From: Alphaproteobacteria bacterium
GTDB lineage: Bacteria; Pseudomonadota; Alphaproteobacteria; Caulobacterales; Caulobacteraceae
Direction of reading: 5' to 3'
Assembly: GCA_018820275.1 (NCBI GenBank)
Contig: JAHJOO010000017.1
Location: 17,961 to 81,960, forward strand
DNA: 64,000 bases
The notes under the pieces are model-generated. The model had not been told where the DNA came from, made no database searches, and worked only from the letters and a program-made list of their open reading frames with translations. The position numbers and the translations under genes are program-made. Of this stretch, positions 1-9,700 are shown in pieces (the stretch's first letter is position 1; each line of letters begins with the position of its first letter).

Positions 1-1248
1 GACCGCATCGCCTTGTCGATGATCGCCGCGGCCGAGCGCGAGGGCTTCCTCAAGCCCGGCGGCACGATCGTCGAGGCGACCGCCGGCAACACCGGCCTGG
101 CCCTGGCCCTGGTCGGCCAGGCCAAGGGCTACAAGGTCCTGCTGGTCATCCCCGACAAGATGTCCAAGGAGAAGATCCAGCACCTGCGCGCCATGGGCGC
201 CGACGTGCGGCTGACCCGGTCGGACGTTCCCCACGGCCACCCGGAATACTACACCGACATGGCCGAGCGTCTGGCCCAGCAGATCCCGGGCGGCTTCTAC
301 GTCAACCAGTTCGCCAACGACGCCAACTCCCTGGCCCACTTCGAGGGCACGGGTCCGGAAATCTGGGAACAGACCGGCGGACGGATCGACGCCTTCGTCG
401 CCGGCATCGGCTCGGGCGGCACCATCACCGGCATCGGCCGGTACCTGAAGTCGGTCGGCTCGGAGGCCGAGATCGTCCTCGCCGATCCGGTCGGCTCCAC
501 GCTTGCAGGGCTGGTGAACGACGGCGTGCCGGGGCCCGAGGGCAGCTATACGGTCGAGGGGATCGGCCAGAATTTCGTGCCCGACACCGCCGACATGAGC
601 CTGATCGACAAGGCCTATTCGATCCCGGACGCCGAGGCGATCGCCGTCGCCCGCGAGTTGCTTCTGAAGGAGGGCATCCTCGCCGGCTCGTCGTCGGGCA
701 CCCTGATCGCCGCCGCCCTGCGCTGGTGCCGCGAGCAGACCGAGCCGAAGACCTGCGTCACCTTCGTCTGCGACACGGGCGCCAAATACCTGTCCAAGGT
801 CTACAACGACGCTTGGCTGGCCGATCAGGGCCTGACCGAACGCACCCTGCACGGCGACCTGTCGGACCTGATCACGCGCCGGCCGGAGGAGGGCGGCGTC
901 GTCACCGTCGGCCCCGACGACACCCTGGACACCGCCTTCAAGCGCATGCGCGGCGCCGACGTGTCGCAGCTGCCGGTGCTGCAGGACGGCCGCCTGATCG
1001 GGATTCTGGACGAGAGCGACATCGTGCACGTCCTCGACACCGACGAGATCACGCGCAAGGAGCGGTTCGCCAAGCCTGTCCGGACGGCCATGACCCGCGA
1101 TCTGGACACGGTGCAGGTCACAGAGTCGCTGGATGCCCTCATCCCGCTGTTCGATCGCGACCGCGTCGCCATCGTGCTGGACGGCGAGCGGTTCGTCGGC
1201 CTGATCACGCGCACCGACCTGATCAACCACCTGAGCCTGAACCGCTGA
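1..1248 (+). CDS. Cystathionine beta-synthase-type PLP enzyme with C-terminal CBS domain pair (5' truncated by window)
   Basis: PLP fold-type II motifs (EATAGNTGLALA, GSGGTITGIGRYLK, EGIGQNF) followed by two CBS-domain-like repeats; frame is open to base 1. Confidence 0.9.
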   Translation, partial: DRIALSMIAAAEREGFLKPGGTIVEATAGNTGLALALVGQAKGYKVLLVIPDKMSKEKIQHLRAMGADVRLTRSDVPHGHPEYYTDMAERLAQQIPGGFYVNQFANDANSLAHFEGTGPEIWEQTGGRIDAFVAGIGSGGTITGIGRYLKSVGSEAEIVLADPVGSTLAGLVNDGVPGPEGSYTVEGIGQNFVPDTADMSLIDKAYSIPDAEAIAVARELLLKEGILAGSSSGTLIAAALRWCREQTEPKTCVTFVCDTGAKYLSKVYNDAWLADQGLTERTLHGDLSDLITRRPEEGGVVTVGPDDTLDTAFKRMRGADVSQLPVLQDGRLIGILDESDIVHVLDTDEITRKERFAKPVRTAMTRDLDTVQVTESLDALIPLFDRDRVAIVLDGERFVGLITRTDLINHLSLNR

Positions 1249-1249
1249 G

Positions 1250-2410
1250 ATGACCATCCGCAACCGCCAGGGCTTCTCGACCCGCGCCATCCACGCGGGC
1301 CAGCGCCCGGACCCGACGACCGGCGCGGTCATGACGCCGATCTACGCCACCTCGACCTACGCCCAGGAAAGCCCGGGCGTGAACAAGGGTTATGAGTACG
1401 CGCGCGGCAAGAACCCGACGCGCGAGGCGTTCGAGGCCTGTCTGGCGGATCTGGAGGGCGGGACGCACGCCTTCGGCTTCGCCTCGGGCATGGCGGCGAC
1501 GTCGACGGCGCTGGAACTGCTGGACGCCGGCAGCCACATCGTCACCGGGGACGACCTGTACGGCGGGTCGTGGCGGTTGTTCGAGCGGGTGCGGCGCCGC
1601 TCCGCCGGGCTGGACTTCGCCTACGTCGACATGGCCGACCTGTCCGCGGTCGAGGCTGCCATCACGCCGAAGACGAAGCTGATCTGGGCCGAGACGCCGA
1701 CCAATCCGCTGATGAAACTGGCCGACATCCAGGGCCTGTCGAAGATCGCCAGGGCCCACGGCCTGATCCTGGTCGTCGACAACACCTTCGCCACGCCGTG
1801 GAGCCAGCAGCCCCTCGCGCTGGGCGCCGACGTGGTCATGCACTCGGCGACGAAGTATCTGAACGGCCACTCCGACGTGATCGGCGGCGCACTGGTCACG
1901 GCCGATCCCGAGCTGGCGAGCCAGCTGAAGTTCCTGCAGAACTCGGTCGGCGGCGTGATGGGGCCGTTCGACGCCTTCCTGGCCAACCGCGGTCTCAAGA
2001 CGCTGGGCGTGCGCATGAAGGCGCACAACGAGAATGCCCTCGCCGTCGCCCGCTGGCTGGAGGACCGGAAGGGGATCGCCAAGGTGATCTATCCGGGCCT
2101 GATCACCCACCCGCAGCACGACCTTGCGGCCCGTCAGATGAACGGCCGCTACGGCGGCATGGTCACCGTGCTCATCGACGGCGATCTGGAGCGCACGAAG
2201 CGGGTGCTGGAGCGGGTGTCGGTGTTCACGCTCGCGGAATCGCTGGGCGGCGTCGAAAGCCTGGTCAATCACCCGGCCATCATGACCCACGCCAGCGTGC
2301 CGAAGGAACTGCGCGAGGCCGGCGGCGTCACCGAGAACCTGATCCGTCTGTCGATCGGCGTCGAAGACGTCGAGGACCTGATCGCCGACCTGGATCAGGC
2401 GCTGGGCTGA
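1250..2410 (+). CDS. Cystathionine gamma-lyase / gamma-synthase family PLP enzyme
   Basis: Cys/Met metabolism PLP motifs (STRAIHAGQ, YEYARGKNPTREAFE, HSATKYLNGHSDVIGG, SLGGVESLVNHPA); 1 nt after CBS gene. Confidence 0.92.
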   Translation: MTIRNRQGFSTRAIHAGQRPDPTTGAVMTPIYATSTYAQESPGVNKGYEYARGKNPTREAFEACLADLEGGTHAFGFASGMAATSTALELLDAGSHIVTGDDLYGGSWRLFERVRRRSAGLDFAYVDMADLSAVEAAITPKTKLIWAETPTNPLMKLADIQGLSKIARAHGLILVVDNTFATPWSQQPLALGADVVMHSATKYLNGHSDVIGGALVTADPELASQLKFLQNSVGGVMGPFDAFLANRGLKTLGVRMKAHNENALAVARWLEDRKGIAKVIYPGLITHPQHDLAARQMNGRYGGMVTVLIDGDLERTKRVLERVSVFTLAESLGGVESLVNHPAIMTHASVPKELREAGGVTENLIRLSIGVEDVEDLIADLDQALG

Positions 2411-2414
2411 GGCG

Positions 2415-2666
2415 TCAGCCCGGTAGGGCGGTCTGGTGACCGGTGGCCGGGGCTTCCTTCTTCTTGCGGACCGGGGCCTTGCGCACGACCGGCGTGCTCG
2501 GCAGGGCCGCGCGACGGGCGCGCTCCTCGTCGATCACGGGGATCAGGTCGGCCGCGGCGGTCATCTGGGTCGTCGACCCGTGCGCCACCAGCCGTTCGGC
2601 ATTGGCGCGCAGGATCTTCAGGTCGTCGTCGTTCATCAGGGGAACGCGTTCGCTCAGCGGGGTCAT
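2415..2666 (-). CDS. Hypothetical protein (83 aa, basic C-terminus)
   Basis: ORF in the gap between genes; downstream of IF-1-like gene on the same strand. Confidence 0.55.
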   Translation of the reverse strand: MTPLSERVPLMNDDDLKILRANAERLVAHGSTTQMTAAADLIPVIDEERARRAALPSTPVVRKAPVRKKKEAPATGHQTALPG

Positions 2667-2691
2667 GGGCAGCTCCTGTTCGGTGGCGGCC

Positions 2692-2934
2692 TCAGGGCCG
2701 GCGTCCGGAAAGACGCCAGCCCTTCAGCTGATTGAAGGCGATCTCGATCGTCACCCGGTCCCCGACCAGCGACGGCGCCCCGGCCTTCCCGCGGGCGGGC
2801 AGGGCCGTGACGAGGTGGCCGTTGGTCAGGCGAACCCGGCGCAGTCCCAGAGGCAGCAGCCCCACGACGTCGCCTTCGAAGGCGATGGGTCGCGGAGCCT
2901 CGACCGGAGAAGGGCGGCCGGGATCGACGGGCAA
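2692..2934 (-). CDS. IF-1-like S1/OB-fold protein
   Basis: GDVVGLLPLGLRRVRLTNGHLVTA..GK....GDRVTIEI....KGWRLSGR follows the bacterial IF-1 pattern (LPN..FRVxLENGHxVxAHxSGK...GDKVTVEL...KGRI). Confidence 0.75.
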   Translation of the reverse strand: MPVDPGRPSPVEAPRPIAFEGDVVGLLPLGLRRVRLTNGHLVTALPARGKAGAPSLVGDRVTIEIAFNQLKGWRLSGRRP

Positions 2935-2940
2935 GTCGGC

Positions 2941-3153
2941 CTACTCGGCCGCCTTGAGACGACCCGCCGATTCCTTGCCCGAGCGGGCGTCGCGTTCGAC
3001 TTCGTACGAGATCTTCTGGTTCTCGTTCAGGCTGCCCAGGTCCGAGACCTCGACGGCCGAGGCGTGGACGAACACGTCCTTGCCGCCGTCGTCAGGCTGG
3101 ATGAAGCCGTAGCCCTTGGTGGAGTTGTACCATTTCACAGTGCCGGTCGCCAT
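2941..3153 (-). CDS. Cold-shock protein (CspA family), 70 aa
   Basis: [38 protein letters not shown]1/RNP2 cold-shock domain. Start ATG at 3153, inside a longer ORF. Confidence 0.95.
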   Translation of the reverse strand: MATGTVKWYNSTKGYGFIQPDDGGKDVFVHASAVEVSDLGSLNENQKISYEVERDARSGKESAGRLKAAE

Positions 3154-3365
3154 ATCATGACCTCCGATAAGGCATTGGCCACAGAGAGAATTCCCTGGCG
3201 GCCTGTCGGGTCTGGGATGGGATCGGCGTAACCTCGGTGCGCGATGCAAAGGGGCAGCAGCGTTTCGCAAACGAGATGTCGACGCCCCTCAAGTGGGCGC
3301 TTCGGCGGCGGAAAGCAAGCGTCGGCGCGCGCGAACCCGGGGGCGGCGCGCGCCGACGGTCGCCG

Positions 3366-3959
3366 TCAGTTGGGCAGCGACACCGCGTCGGTGACGTGGA
3401 TCACGCCGTTGGACTGGAACACGTCCGCCTGGGTCACCACGGCCACGCCGCCGTTCTCGTCGGTCAGGATGACGGAGTCGCCGCGCAGGCTGGCCGTCAG
3501 CACCCCACCCTCGACGGTGGTCAGGCGGGCCTGGCCGCCGCCGGCCCGGATCTGGCCGATCAGATCGGCCGCCGACACCCGGCCCGCGACCACGTGATAG
3601 GTCAGGATCTTGGTCAGGGTCGCCTTGTTGGCGGGCTGGACCAGGGTCTCGACCGTGCCGGCCGGCAGCTTGGCGAAGGCGGCGTTGGTCGGGGCGAAGA
3701 CGGTGAACGGGCCCGGGCCCGACAGGGTCTCGACCAGGCCGGCGGCGGTCACCGCCGCCACCAGGGTGGTGTGGTCGCGCGAGTTGACGGCGTTCTCGAC
3801 GATGGTGCGGCTGGGGTACATGGCGGCACCGCCGACCATGACGGTGGCTTCGGAAGCCATGCCGGAGTCCACGCCCTCCATCGGGGCGCAGGCGGCGGCG
3901 GTCAGCGCGGCGGCGGCCACGGCGGCCAGCAGGGCGGGGCGGGCGAACGGGGTCTTCAT
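3366..3959 (-). CDS. Fasciclin (FAS1) domain secreted/lipoprotein
   Basis: Signal with lipobox-like AAAC; FAS1 motifs (TVFAPTNAAFAKLPAGTVETL, ILTYHVVAGRV, VIHVTDAVSLP). Confidence 0.9.
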   Translation of the reverse strand: MKTPFARPALLAAVAAAALTAAACAPMEGVDSGMASEATVMVGGAAMYPSRTIVENAVNSRDHTTLVAAVTAAGLVETLSGPGPFTVFAPTNAAFAKLPAGTVETLVQPANKATLTKILTYHVVAGRVSAADLIGQIRAGGGQARLTTVEGGVLTASLRGDSVILTDENGGVAVVTQADVFQSNGVIHVTDAVSLPN

Positions 3960-4100
3960 GGGGAGGTCTCCTGAGCGAGCCGTCTGCGCGGCACGCCCAA
4001 GGGACGAGAGGCCGACCCGCCCGGATGCCCGCTGCGGCATCCGGCCACGCGGCGGAACCGCCGGTCGCTTGCGGGGTTGTCGGCCCCGGCCGCGATCCTT

Positions 4101-4832
4101 CTAGAAGTAGGACGCGAGGCTGATCACGAAGCGGCTGTCGTAGCTCTCCAGCGCGGTGGGCGGCACGCCGTCCGCATCGGTGTCGTGCCAGCGGCCGTCC
4201 AGTTCCAGCCGATCGGTGAGCCGCCACGTCGCGCCGACGTCCCAGCCCACATAGTCGACGCCGACCTCCTGTTCGCGCTGGCCGATGCCGGCGGACCAGC
4301 TCAGCTTCGGCGACTGATCCCAGGCGACCCGGGCTTCATACCAGGTCCAGGCCTCGGCAGAGCCGATGCCGTCGGGCGTGTGCTGCAGGCGCAGCCGGCC
4401 CTCGACGGGACCGATCGAGCGGATCAGGTCGGCGGTGAATTCCCAGGCGCCGGCGTCGTCCGTCATGTCGGCGTCGACCAGCCATTTGTGCTCGACCGCC
4501 AGGTCCAGATCGAAGCCCGCGACCTGGGGACGCCAGCCGCCGATCAGCGACGCCTCCACCTCCGCGCCGTTGGACTTCACCGTCTCCACCGCCGGGCCGA
4601 AATAGAAGGCCCCGTCCGCGCTCGTATACTCCGCCAGCGCCCAGACCGAGGCGTCGCCGTCGGACTTGGACACCTGTTTGGACCGGTTGTCGGACTGGAC
4701 GCCCGCACCGAACGCCCAGCTGCCGCGCGGGCCCTGCACGAGGGGATCGACGGACGGGTCCATCTCCTGCGCGCCTGCGGGCAGGGCGGCGCCGGAGATC
4801 AGCAGGGCGAGGGCGAGGCGGCGCAGGGTCAT
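4101..4832 (-). CDS. Secreted/outer-membrane beta-barrel-like hypothetical protein
   Basis: MTLRRLALALLISGAALPAGAQ signal peptide; alternating beta-strand-like sequence ending in F (FVISLASYF). Confidence 0.65.
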   Translation of the reverse strand: MTLRRLALALLISGAALPAGAQEMDPSVDPLVQGPRGSWAFGAGVQSDNRSKQVSKSDGDASVWALAEYTSADGAFYFGPAVETVKSNGAEVEASLIGGWRPQVAGFDLDLAVEHKWLVDADMTDDAGAWEFTADLIRSIGPVEGRLRLQHTPDGIGSAEAWTWYEARVAWDQSPKLSWSAGIGQREQEVGVDYVGWDVGATWRLTDRLELDGRWHDTDADGVPPTALESYDSRFVISLASYF

Positions 4833-4902
4833 GACGGTCCGTGGGCGGAGAAAAATGCGGCGCTCTCCTAGCCCAGGTCGGCGGCGAAATGAAGACGTCG
4901 CC

Positions 4903-5838
4903 TCAGGCGGCGCGCCACGGCTCGCTGGCGAAGGCGGCAACGGCCTCCCCGTACTCCGCCTTCAGCCGGGCGACCAGATCGGCCGTGGGGATCACGTCGT
5001 GGATGGCGCCGGACCCGTGCCCGGCCGACCACACCGTCTTCCACGCCTTGGCCTCCGCGGCCATGTCCAGCTTGTGCTCGGGCAGGGTCTTGGGGTCGAT
5101 CCCGTTGGCGACCAGCGACTTGGTCAGGAAGTTCGCCGGAATCCCCGAAACCGCGGGCGTGTAGGTCACGTCCATCGAGCCCGAGTCGACGATCATCTGC
5201 TTGTACTCGCCCTGGGCCGCGCTTTCGGTCGTGGCGATGAAGCGGGTGCCCAGATAGGCGAAGTCCGCGCCCAGCGCCCGCGCCGCCGCCACGTCGCGTC
5301 CGGTCGAGATGCAGCCCGACAGGATGATCGTGCCGGAAAAGAAGGTGCGCACCTCCTCGACCAGGGCGAAGGGATGCACCACCCCGGCGTGGCCGCCCGC
5401 GCCGCCCGCCACCAGGATCAACCCGTCGACGCCGGCCTCGGCGGCCTTGCGCGCATGACGCACATTGGCGATGTCGTGGAACACCACGCCGCCGTAGCCG
5501 TGCACCGCCTCGACCACGTCGCGCACGGCGCCCAGGGAGGTGATGATCAGCGGCACCTGCTCCTCGACCGACACCATCATGTCGGCCATCAGCCGCGGAT
5601 TGGTCGGGTGGACGATGTGGTTGACGCCATAGGCGGCCGCGCCGGGAGTCCGCCGCGCCTTGATCTCGTGCAGCCATTCCCGATAGCCCTCGGTCGTGCG
5701 CTGGTTCAGCGACGGGAAGGTGCCGATCACCCCCGCGTTGCAGCACTCGACCACCAGATCGGGCCCCGACACCAGAAACATCGGCGCGGCGATGACCGGC
5801 AGGCTCAGGCCCGACTTCAGGATCTCAGGAATGGCCAT
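4903..5838 (-). CDS. Nitronate monooxygenase / 2-nitropropane dioxygenase family
   Basis: PVIAAPMFLVSGPDLVVECCNAGVIGTFPSLNQRT, GAGGHAG, ALGADFAYLGTRFIAT motifs. Confidence 0.9.
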   Translation of the reverse strand: MAIPEILKSGLSLPVIAAPMFLVSGPDLVVECCNAGVIGTFPSLNQRTTEGYREWLHEIKARRTPGAAAYGVNHIVHPTNPRLMADMMVSVEEQVPLIITSLGAVRDVVEAVHGYGGVVFHDIANVRHARKAAEAGVDGLILVAGGAGGHAGVVHPFALVEEVRTFFSGTIILSGCISTGRDVAAARALGADFAYLGTRFIATTESAAQGEYKQMIVDSGSMDVTYTPAVSGIPANFLTKSLVANGIDPKTLPEHKLDMAAEAKAWKTVWSAGHGSGAIHDVIPTADLVARLKAEYGEAVAAFASEPWRAA

Positions 5839-5902
5839 GGACGTTCACCCCGTTGCGTTTCGCTACGGATAGGACGGCGCCGTGGGGGAAGGCAAATGCG
5901 CG

Positions 5903-6358
5903 TTACTGAGGGCCCGGCATGGGCGAGGGCAGGCGGAACCGCGCGGTCCACGTCGCCCTTGCGTCCACGGCGAGGCCGTCAACGGTGCGCGGATGCACGC
6001 GCGCGGTTCTGGATCCCTCCATCGCCGCGGCCGCGAACCCATATCCGGACGGAGTTTCCGAAACGACCTCGCAATCCTGGAACCGTCCGTCGCCTCGAAC
6101 CCGGCACGCCATCACCACGGCACCCTCGACGTTCCCGCTCAGCGCGGCTTCCGGATAGATGAGCCGGGGCGGCTGGCCCCAGCGAGGGTTGGTAATCATC
6201 GCCGGTCTGGGCGCCACCAACACGAGGGACGGCGGAGTCACCACCGCGGGCGGCTCAAGCTCTCCGGACTGCGCCCACGCCCCACCGGGCGCGAGCAGGA
6301 TCAGCGCCGTCAGGACCAGGCTTTGAGATTTCACGCGCAAGCGACTAACTCCCCCCAC
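5903..6358 (-). CDS. TonB C-terminal-domain protein (energy transducer TonB-like)
   Basis: N-terminal signal; [49 protein letters not shown] resembles a TonB C-terminal domain. Confidence 0.75.
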   Translation of the reverse strand: MGGVSRLRVKSQSLVLTALILLAPGGAWAQSGELEPPAVVTPPSLVLVAPRPAMITNPRWGQPPRLIYPEAALSGNVEGAVVMACRVRGDGRFQDCEVVSETPSGYGFAAAAMEGSRTARVHPRTVDGLAVDARATWTARFRLPSPMPGPQ

Positions 6359-6400
6359 TCACCGCGCCTTGATCGCCCGCCGAAAGCCCCGCCGCAAGCC

Positions 6401-6862
6401 ATGACCACCGACACCTCCGGCCTGTCCCAGCTGGGTGCCCACGTGCCCATCCCCGCCAGCCCCGATCAGGCGGCGCTGGAGCGGGTGCCCAATCCGCACC
6501 CCGACGCCCTGTATCTGGCCCGCTTCACGGCGCCGGAGTTCACCAGCCTGTGCCCGGTCACCGGCCAGCCGGACTTCGCCCATCTGGTCATCGACTATGC
6601 CCCCGCCGAGTGGCTGGTCGAATCCAAGTCGCTGAAGCTGTACCTGACCGCCTTCCGCAACCACGGGGCCTTCCACGAGGACTGCACCGTCGGCATCGGC
6701 CTGCGCCTGAACGACCTGCTCCAGCCGCGCTGGCTGCGCATCGGCGGCTACTGGTACCCCCGCGGCGGCATCCCCATCGACGTCTTCTGGCAGTCGGGCG
6801 AACCGCCCGCCGGCCTCTGGCTCCCCGACCCCGGCGTCCCGACCTACCGCGGCCGCGGCTGA
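6401..6862 (+). CDS. queF: NADPH-dependent 7-cyano-7-deazaguanine reductase
   Basis: [44 protein letters not shown]: QueF signature with catalytic Cys/Asp. Confidence 0.95.
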   Translation: MTTDTSGLSQLGAHVPIPASPDQAALERVPNPHPDALYLARFTAPEFTSLCPVTGQPDFAHLVIDYAPAEWLVESKSLKLYLTAFRNHGAFHEDCTVGIGLRLNDLLQPRWLRIGGYWYPRGGIPIDVFWQSGEPPAGLWLPDPGVPTYRGRG

Positions 6863-6976
6863 GGCGCTTTTCGCCGTTTGCTCACGCGGCGCTCATGAGC
6901 GTCACCGGCACCACGTGGGACACCTCGCGCACCGTGATGCGGCGATCGTGCCGGACGCGGCGCGGAGCCCGGCCGA

Positions 6977-8509
6977 ATGCGCATCCTCTTCGTCAACGTT
7001 CCGCACCCCGCGATCGGCAGCCGGATCCCGAGGGAGCAACTTCCGCCCCTGGGACTGCTCGCCGTCGCCGGCCCGTTGATCGACGACGGTCACGACGTCG
7101 AACTGCTGGACGGTGAACTCGGTCCCGTCTCGCTGGGCGATCTCGTGGACGAGGTTGTGGCGCGGTCACCCGACCTCGTCATGTTCGGCCACTCCGGCTC
7201 GTCATCCGGACAGCCCATAGTCAGCGAGGTTGCGCGCCGGGTTCGTGCGGCGCTGCCCCGGGCGCGCATCGTCTATGGCGGGGTTCATCCGACCTATTTC
7301 TGGCGCGAGCTTCTGGCCGCCGATCCCTGGGTCGACGTGATCGTGCGCGGGGAGGGCGAGGAGACGGGGCGTCGCCTCGTTCGTGCACTTGTCGCGGGGG
7401 AGCCCCTGACCGCCGTTCCCGGCCTGGCCTTTCGCGAGGAAGATCGCCCGTTCGCCACGCCGCCCGCGCCCGTGATCCAGAATCTCGACGACTACAGGGT
7501 CGGCTGGGAGCTGATTGATCATGCCCGCTACGGGTACTGGGGCGGCAAGCGCGCGGTGGTGATCCAGTTCTCGCGGGGCTGCCCGCACCTGTGCAACTAC
7601 TGCGGCCAGCGGGGCTTCTGGACCCGCTGGCGGCATCGCGACCCCGAGAAGCTGGCCGACGAGATCGCCTGGCTCCACCGCGAACACGGCGTGGAGGTTT
7701 TCAACTTCGCCGACGAAAATCCCAGCGCCGGACGCAAGCCCTGGCTGGCCTTCCTGCGGGCGATCATCGCCCGAAATCTCGACGTGACCCTGGTCGGATC
7801 GACCCGGGCGGGGGACATCGTCCGTGACCACGCCGAGCTGCACCTCTACAAACAGGCGGGGTTCGAACGCTTCCTCATGGGCATGGAGTCCACGGATGAG
7901 CCGACCCTGAAGCTGATCCGCAAGGGGGCGGCCCCCTCGATCGACCGGGAGGCGATCCGGCTCCTGCGGCAGCACCGCATCCTGTCCATGGCGACCTGGG
8001 TCGCGGGCTTTGACGACCAGACCGACGGCGACTTCTGGCGCGGCCTGCGCCAGCTGATCGCCTACGACCCCGATCAGGTCCAGATGCTCTACGTCACGCC
8101 GCACCGCTGGACGCCCTACTACCGGCTGGCGGAGAACCGGGAGGTGATCCAGCCCGACCTGCGCCGCTGGGACTACAAGCATCAGGTCCTGGCCATGAAG
8201 CGGATGCCGGCGTGGCGGGTCCTGATGTGGGTCAAGTTCATGGAGGTGACCTGTCAGGTCCGCCCTCGCGCCCTGATGCGGCTCATCTGGCGCCCCGACG
8301 CGAAGATCCGGCACGCCACGCGGTGGTACTACCGCATGGGCCGCAGGGTCTGGTTCCACGAGATCATCAGCTTCGTCTTCCGCGATCGCCGTATGTCGGA
8401 GGGCCGCACCGTCGCGCAGCATCTGGGCACCCGGCAGGATCACGAGGAGGAGGCGTCGGCCCCGCCGCTCCGTCGGACGGTGCGCATCCCCGTTCGACTG
8501 GACGCGTGA
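6977..8509 (+). CDS. BchE-like B12-binding-domain radical SAM protein
   Basis: N-terminal Rossmann/B12-binding-like region (IVYGGVHPTYFWRELL..VDVIVRGEGEE), radical SAM CPHLCNYC, then FWTRWRHRDPEKLADEIAWL..FNFADENPS typical of the BchE (Mg-protoporphyrin monomethyl ester anaerobic cyclase) family. Confidence 0.75.
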   Translation: MRILFVNVPHPAIGSRIPREQLPPLGLLAVAGPLIDDGHDVELLDGELGPVSLGDLVDEVVARSPDLVMFGHSGSSSGQPIVSEVARRVRAALPRARIVYGGVHPTYFWRELLAADPWVDVIVRGEGEETGRRLVRALVAGEPLTAVPGLAFREEDRPFATPPAPVIQNLDDYRVGWELIDHARYGYWGGKRAVVIQFSRGCPHLCNYCGQRGFWTRWRHRDPEKLADEIAWLHREHGVEVFNFADENPSAGRKPWLAFLRAIIARNLDVTLVGSTRAGDIVRDHAELHLYKQAGFERFLMGMESTDEPTLKLIRKGAAPSIDREAIRLLRQHRILSMATWVAGFDDQTDGDFWRGLRQLIAYDPDQVQMLYVTPHRWTPYYRLAENREVIQPDLRRWDYKHQVLAMKRMPAWRVLMWVKFMEVTCQVRPRALMRLIWRPDAKIRHATRWYYRMGRRVWFHEIISFVFRDRRMSEGRTVAQHLGTRQDHEEEASAPPLRRTVRIPVRLDA

Positions 8510-8568
8510 TCGTGCCGCCTGTGGTGATCGACCTGATCAACGCCGATCAGCGCGAAGCCTGAGCGCCG

Positions 8569-9021
8569 TCAGCCCGCCTGATCGGCCGGGAACAGGCCGC
8601 CATAGCACCCGGACACCACCGGGGCCCCGTTCGGGGTGCGCCCCGGCGGCGGACAGGTCAGCACCCGCCCGCTGTTCAGCGGCACCAGATAGGTGCGATC
8701 CTCGCCCTTGGGGATCTCGGCGGTCACATTGCCCATGCAGTCGGGGGCGTGATTGGTCGACAGCGTCGTCATGACCAGCCACAGCCCGTCCAGGTCCCTC
8801 TCGAGGCGCCAGGTCTTCTGCACCCGCTCCGCCCCGCTGGACACCTCCATGCGGCCGTCGGAACCGAAGTCCCACGTCTCGGTGCAGATCGGACGGTTGT
8901 TCTGGCGGGCTTCGGTGGTGAAGATCCACGCGCCCTCCAGCACCGGGTCGGCCATGCGGGCTCCCGCGGAAGCCGGCGTCAACGTCAGGATCAGGGCGGC
9001 GGCGAGGGCGGGTCTGGACAT
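8569..9021 (-). CDS. Secreted hypothetical protein
   Basis: MSRPALAAALILTLTPASAGA signal peptide, Cys-containing mature region; intergenic position. Confidence 0.6.
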   Translation of the reverse strand: MSRPALAAALILTLTPASAGARMADPVLEGAWIFTTEARQNNRPICTETWDFGSDGRMEVSSGAERVQKTWRLERDLDGLWLVMTTLSTNHAPDCMGNVTAEIPKGEDRTYLVPLNSGRVLTCPPPGRTPNGAPVVSGCYGGLFPADQAG

Positions 9022-9070
9022 GGCCGGAAAGCAGCCATGCGGCTCTGCTTCCGTCAAGCGTCGACGCGCC

Positions 9071-9655
9071 TCAGGGCAGCCGTGCCACCTTGTCCGCCAT
9101 CTCCGGCCGCGGGCGTTCCAGCAGCGGCTCGGCCGCCGTGCCCATGTGGATGAAGCCCGCCACCGTCTCGCCCTCGGCCACGCCCATCAGCGCGCGGGCG
9201 CGGGGGTCATAGGCGTACCAGTCCGTGATCCAGCTGGCCGCATAGCCATGCGCATTGGCCGCGTGCTCCAGGTTCATACAGACGACGCCGGCCGACAGTT
9301 CCTGCTCCCAGCGGGGGACCTTCGGGCTTTCCACCGGCGCGGACACGACCATGACGGTCACGGGCGGGGCAGCCAGCTTGCGCAGCACGGCGCGGTCCTT
9401 GTCGGAAGCGGCCAGAGTCTCCAGTTCGCCGACCCAGCGTCCCCGCGTCTCCGGTCCGATCACCACCAGCCGCCACGGGAACAGCTTGCCGTGGTCCGGG
9501 CTGCGCAGGCCGATCTCGAGGATTGTCTCCAGCTCGGCGTCCGACGGTCCGGGGGCCGACAGTCCTTGCGCCGGCGCCGACCGGCGCGCGCGCAGCCGGG
9601 CGATCAGGGCGTCGTCGCGGACGGGGTGGGGCAGGGGGGTGGCCAGCTCGCTCAT
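9071..9655 (-). CDS. Nitroreductase family protein
   Basis: RRSAPAQGLSAPGPSDAELETILEIGLRSPDHGKLFPWRLVVI: nitroreductase FMN-binding N-terminus. Confidence 0.88.
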   Translation of the reverse strand: MSELATPLPHPVRDDALIARLRARRSAPAQGLSAPGPSDAELETILEIGLRSPDHGKLFPWRLVVIGPETRGRWVGELETLAASDKDRAVLRKLAAPPVTVMVVSAPVESPKVPRWEQELSAGVVCMNLEHAANAHGYAASWITDWYAYDPRARALMGVAEGETVAGFIHMGTAAEPLLERPRPEMADKVARLP

Positions 9656-9700
9656 GGCCCTCACCTAGTCGCGGGCCGTGCGATCCGCCATACCGCTCCG

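Noticed and set aside
6977-8509. Part of a bacteriochlorophyll photosynthesis gene cluster
   Set aside because: No other bch, puf, crt or ppsR genes nearby; only a single BchE-like gene is present in the window.
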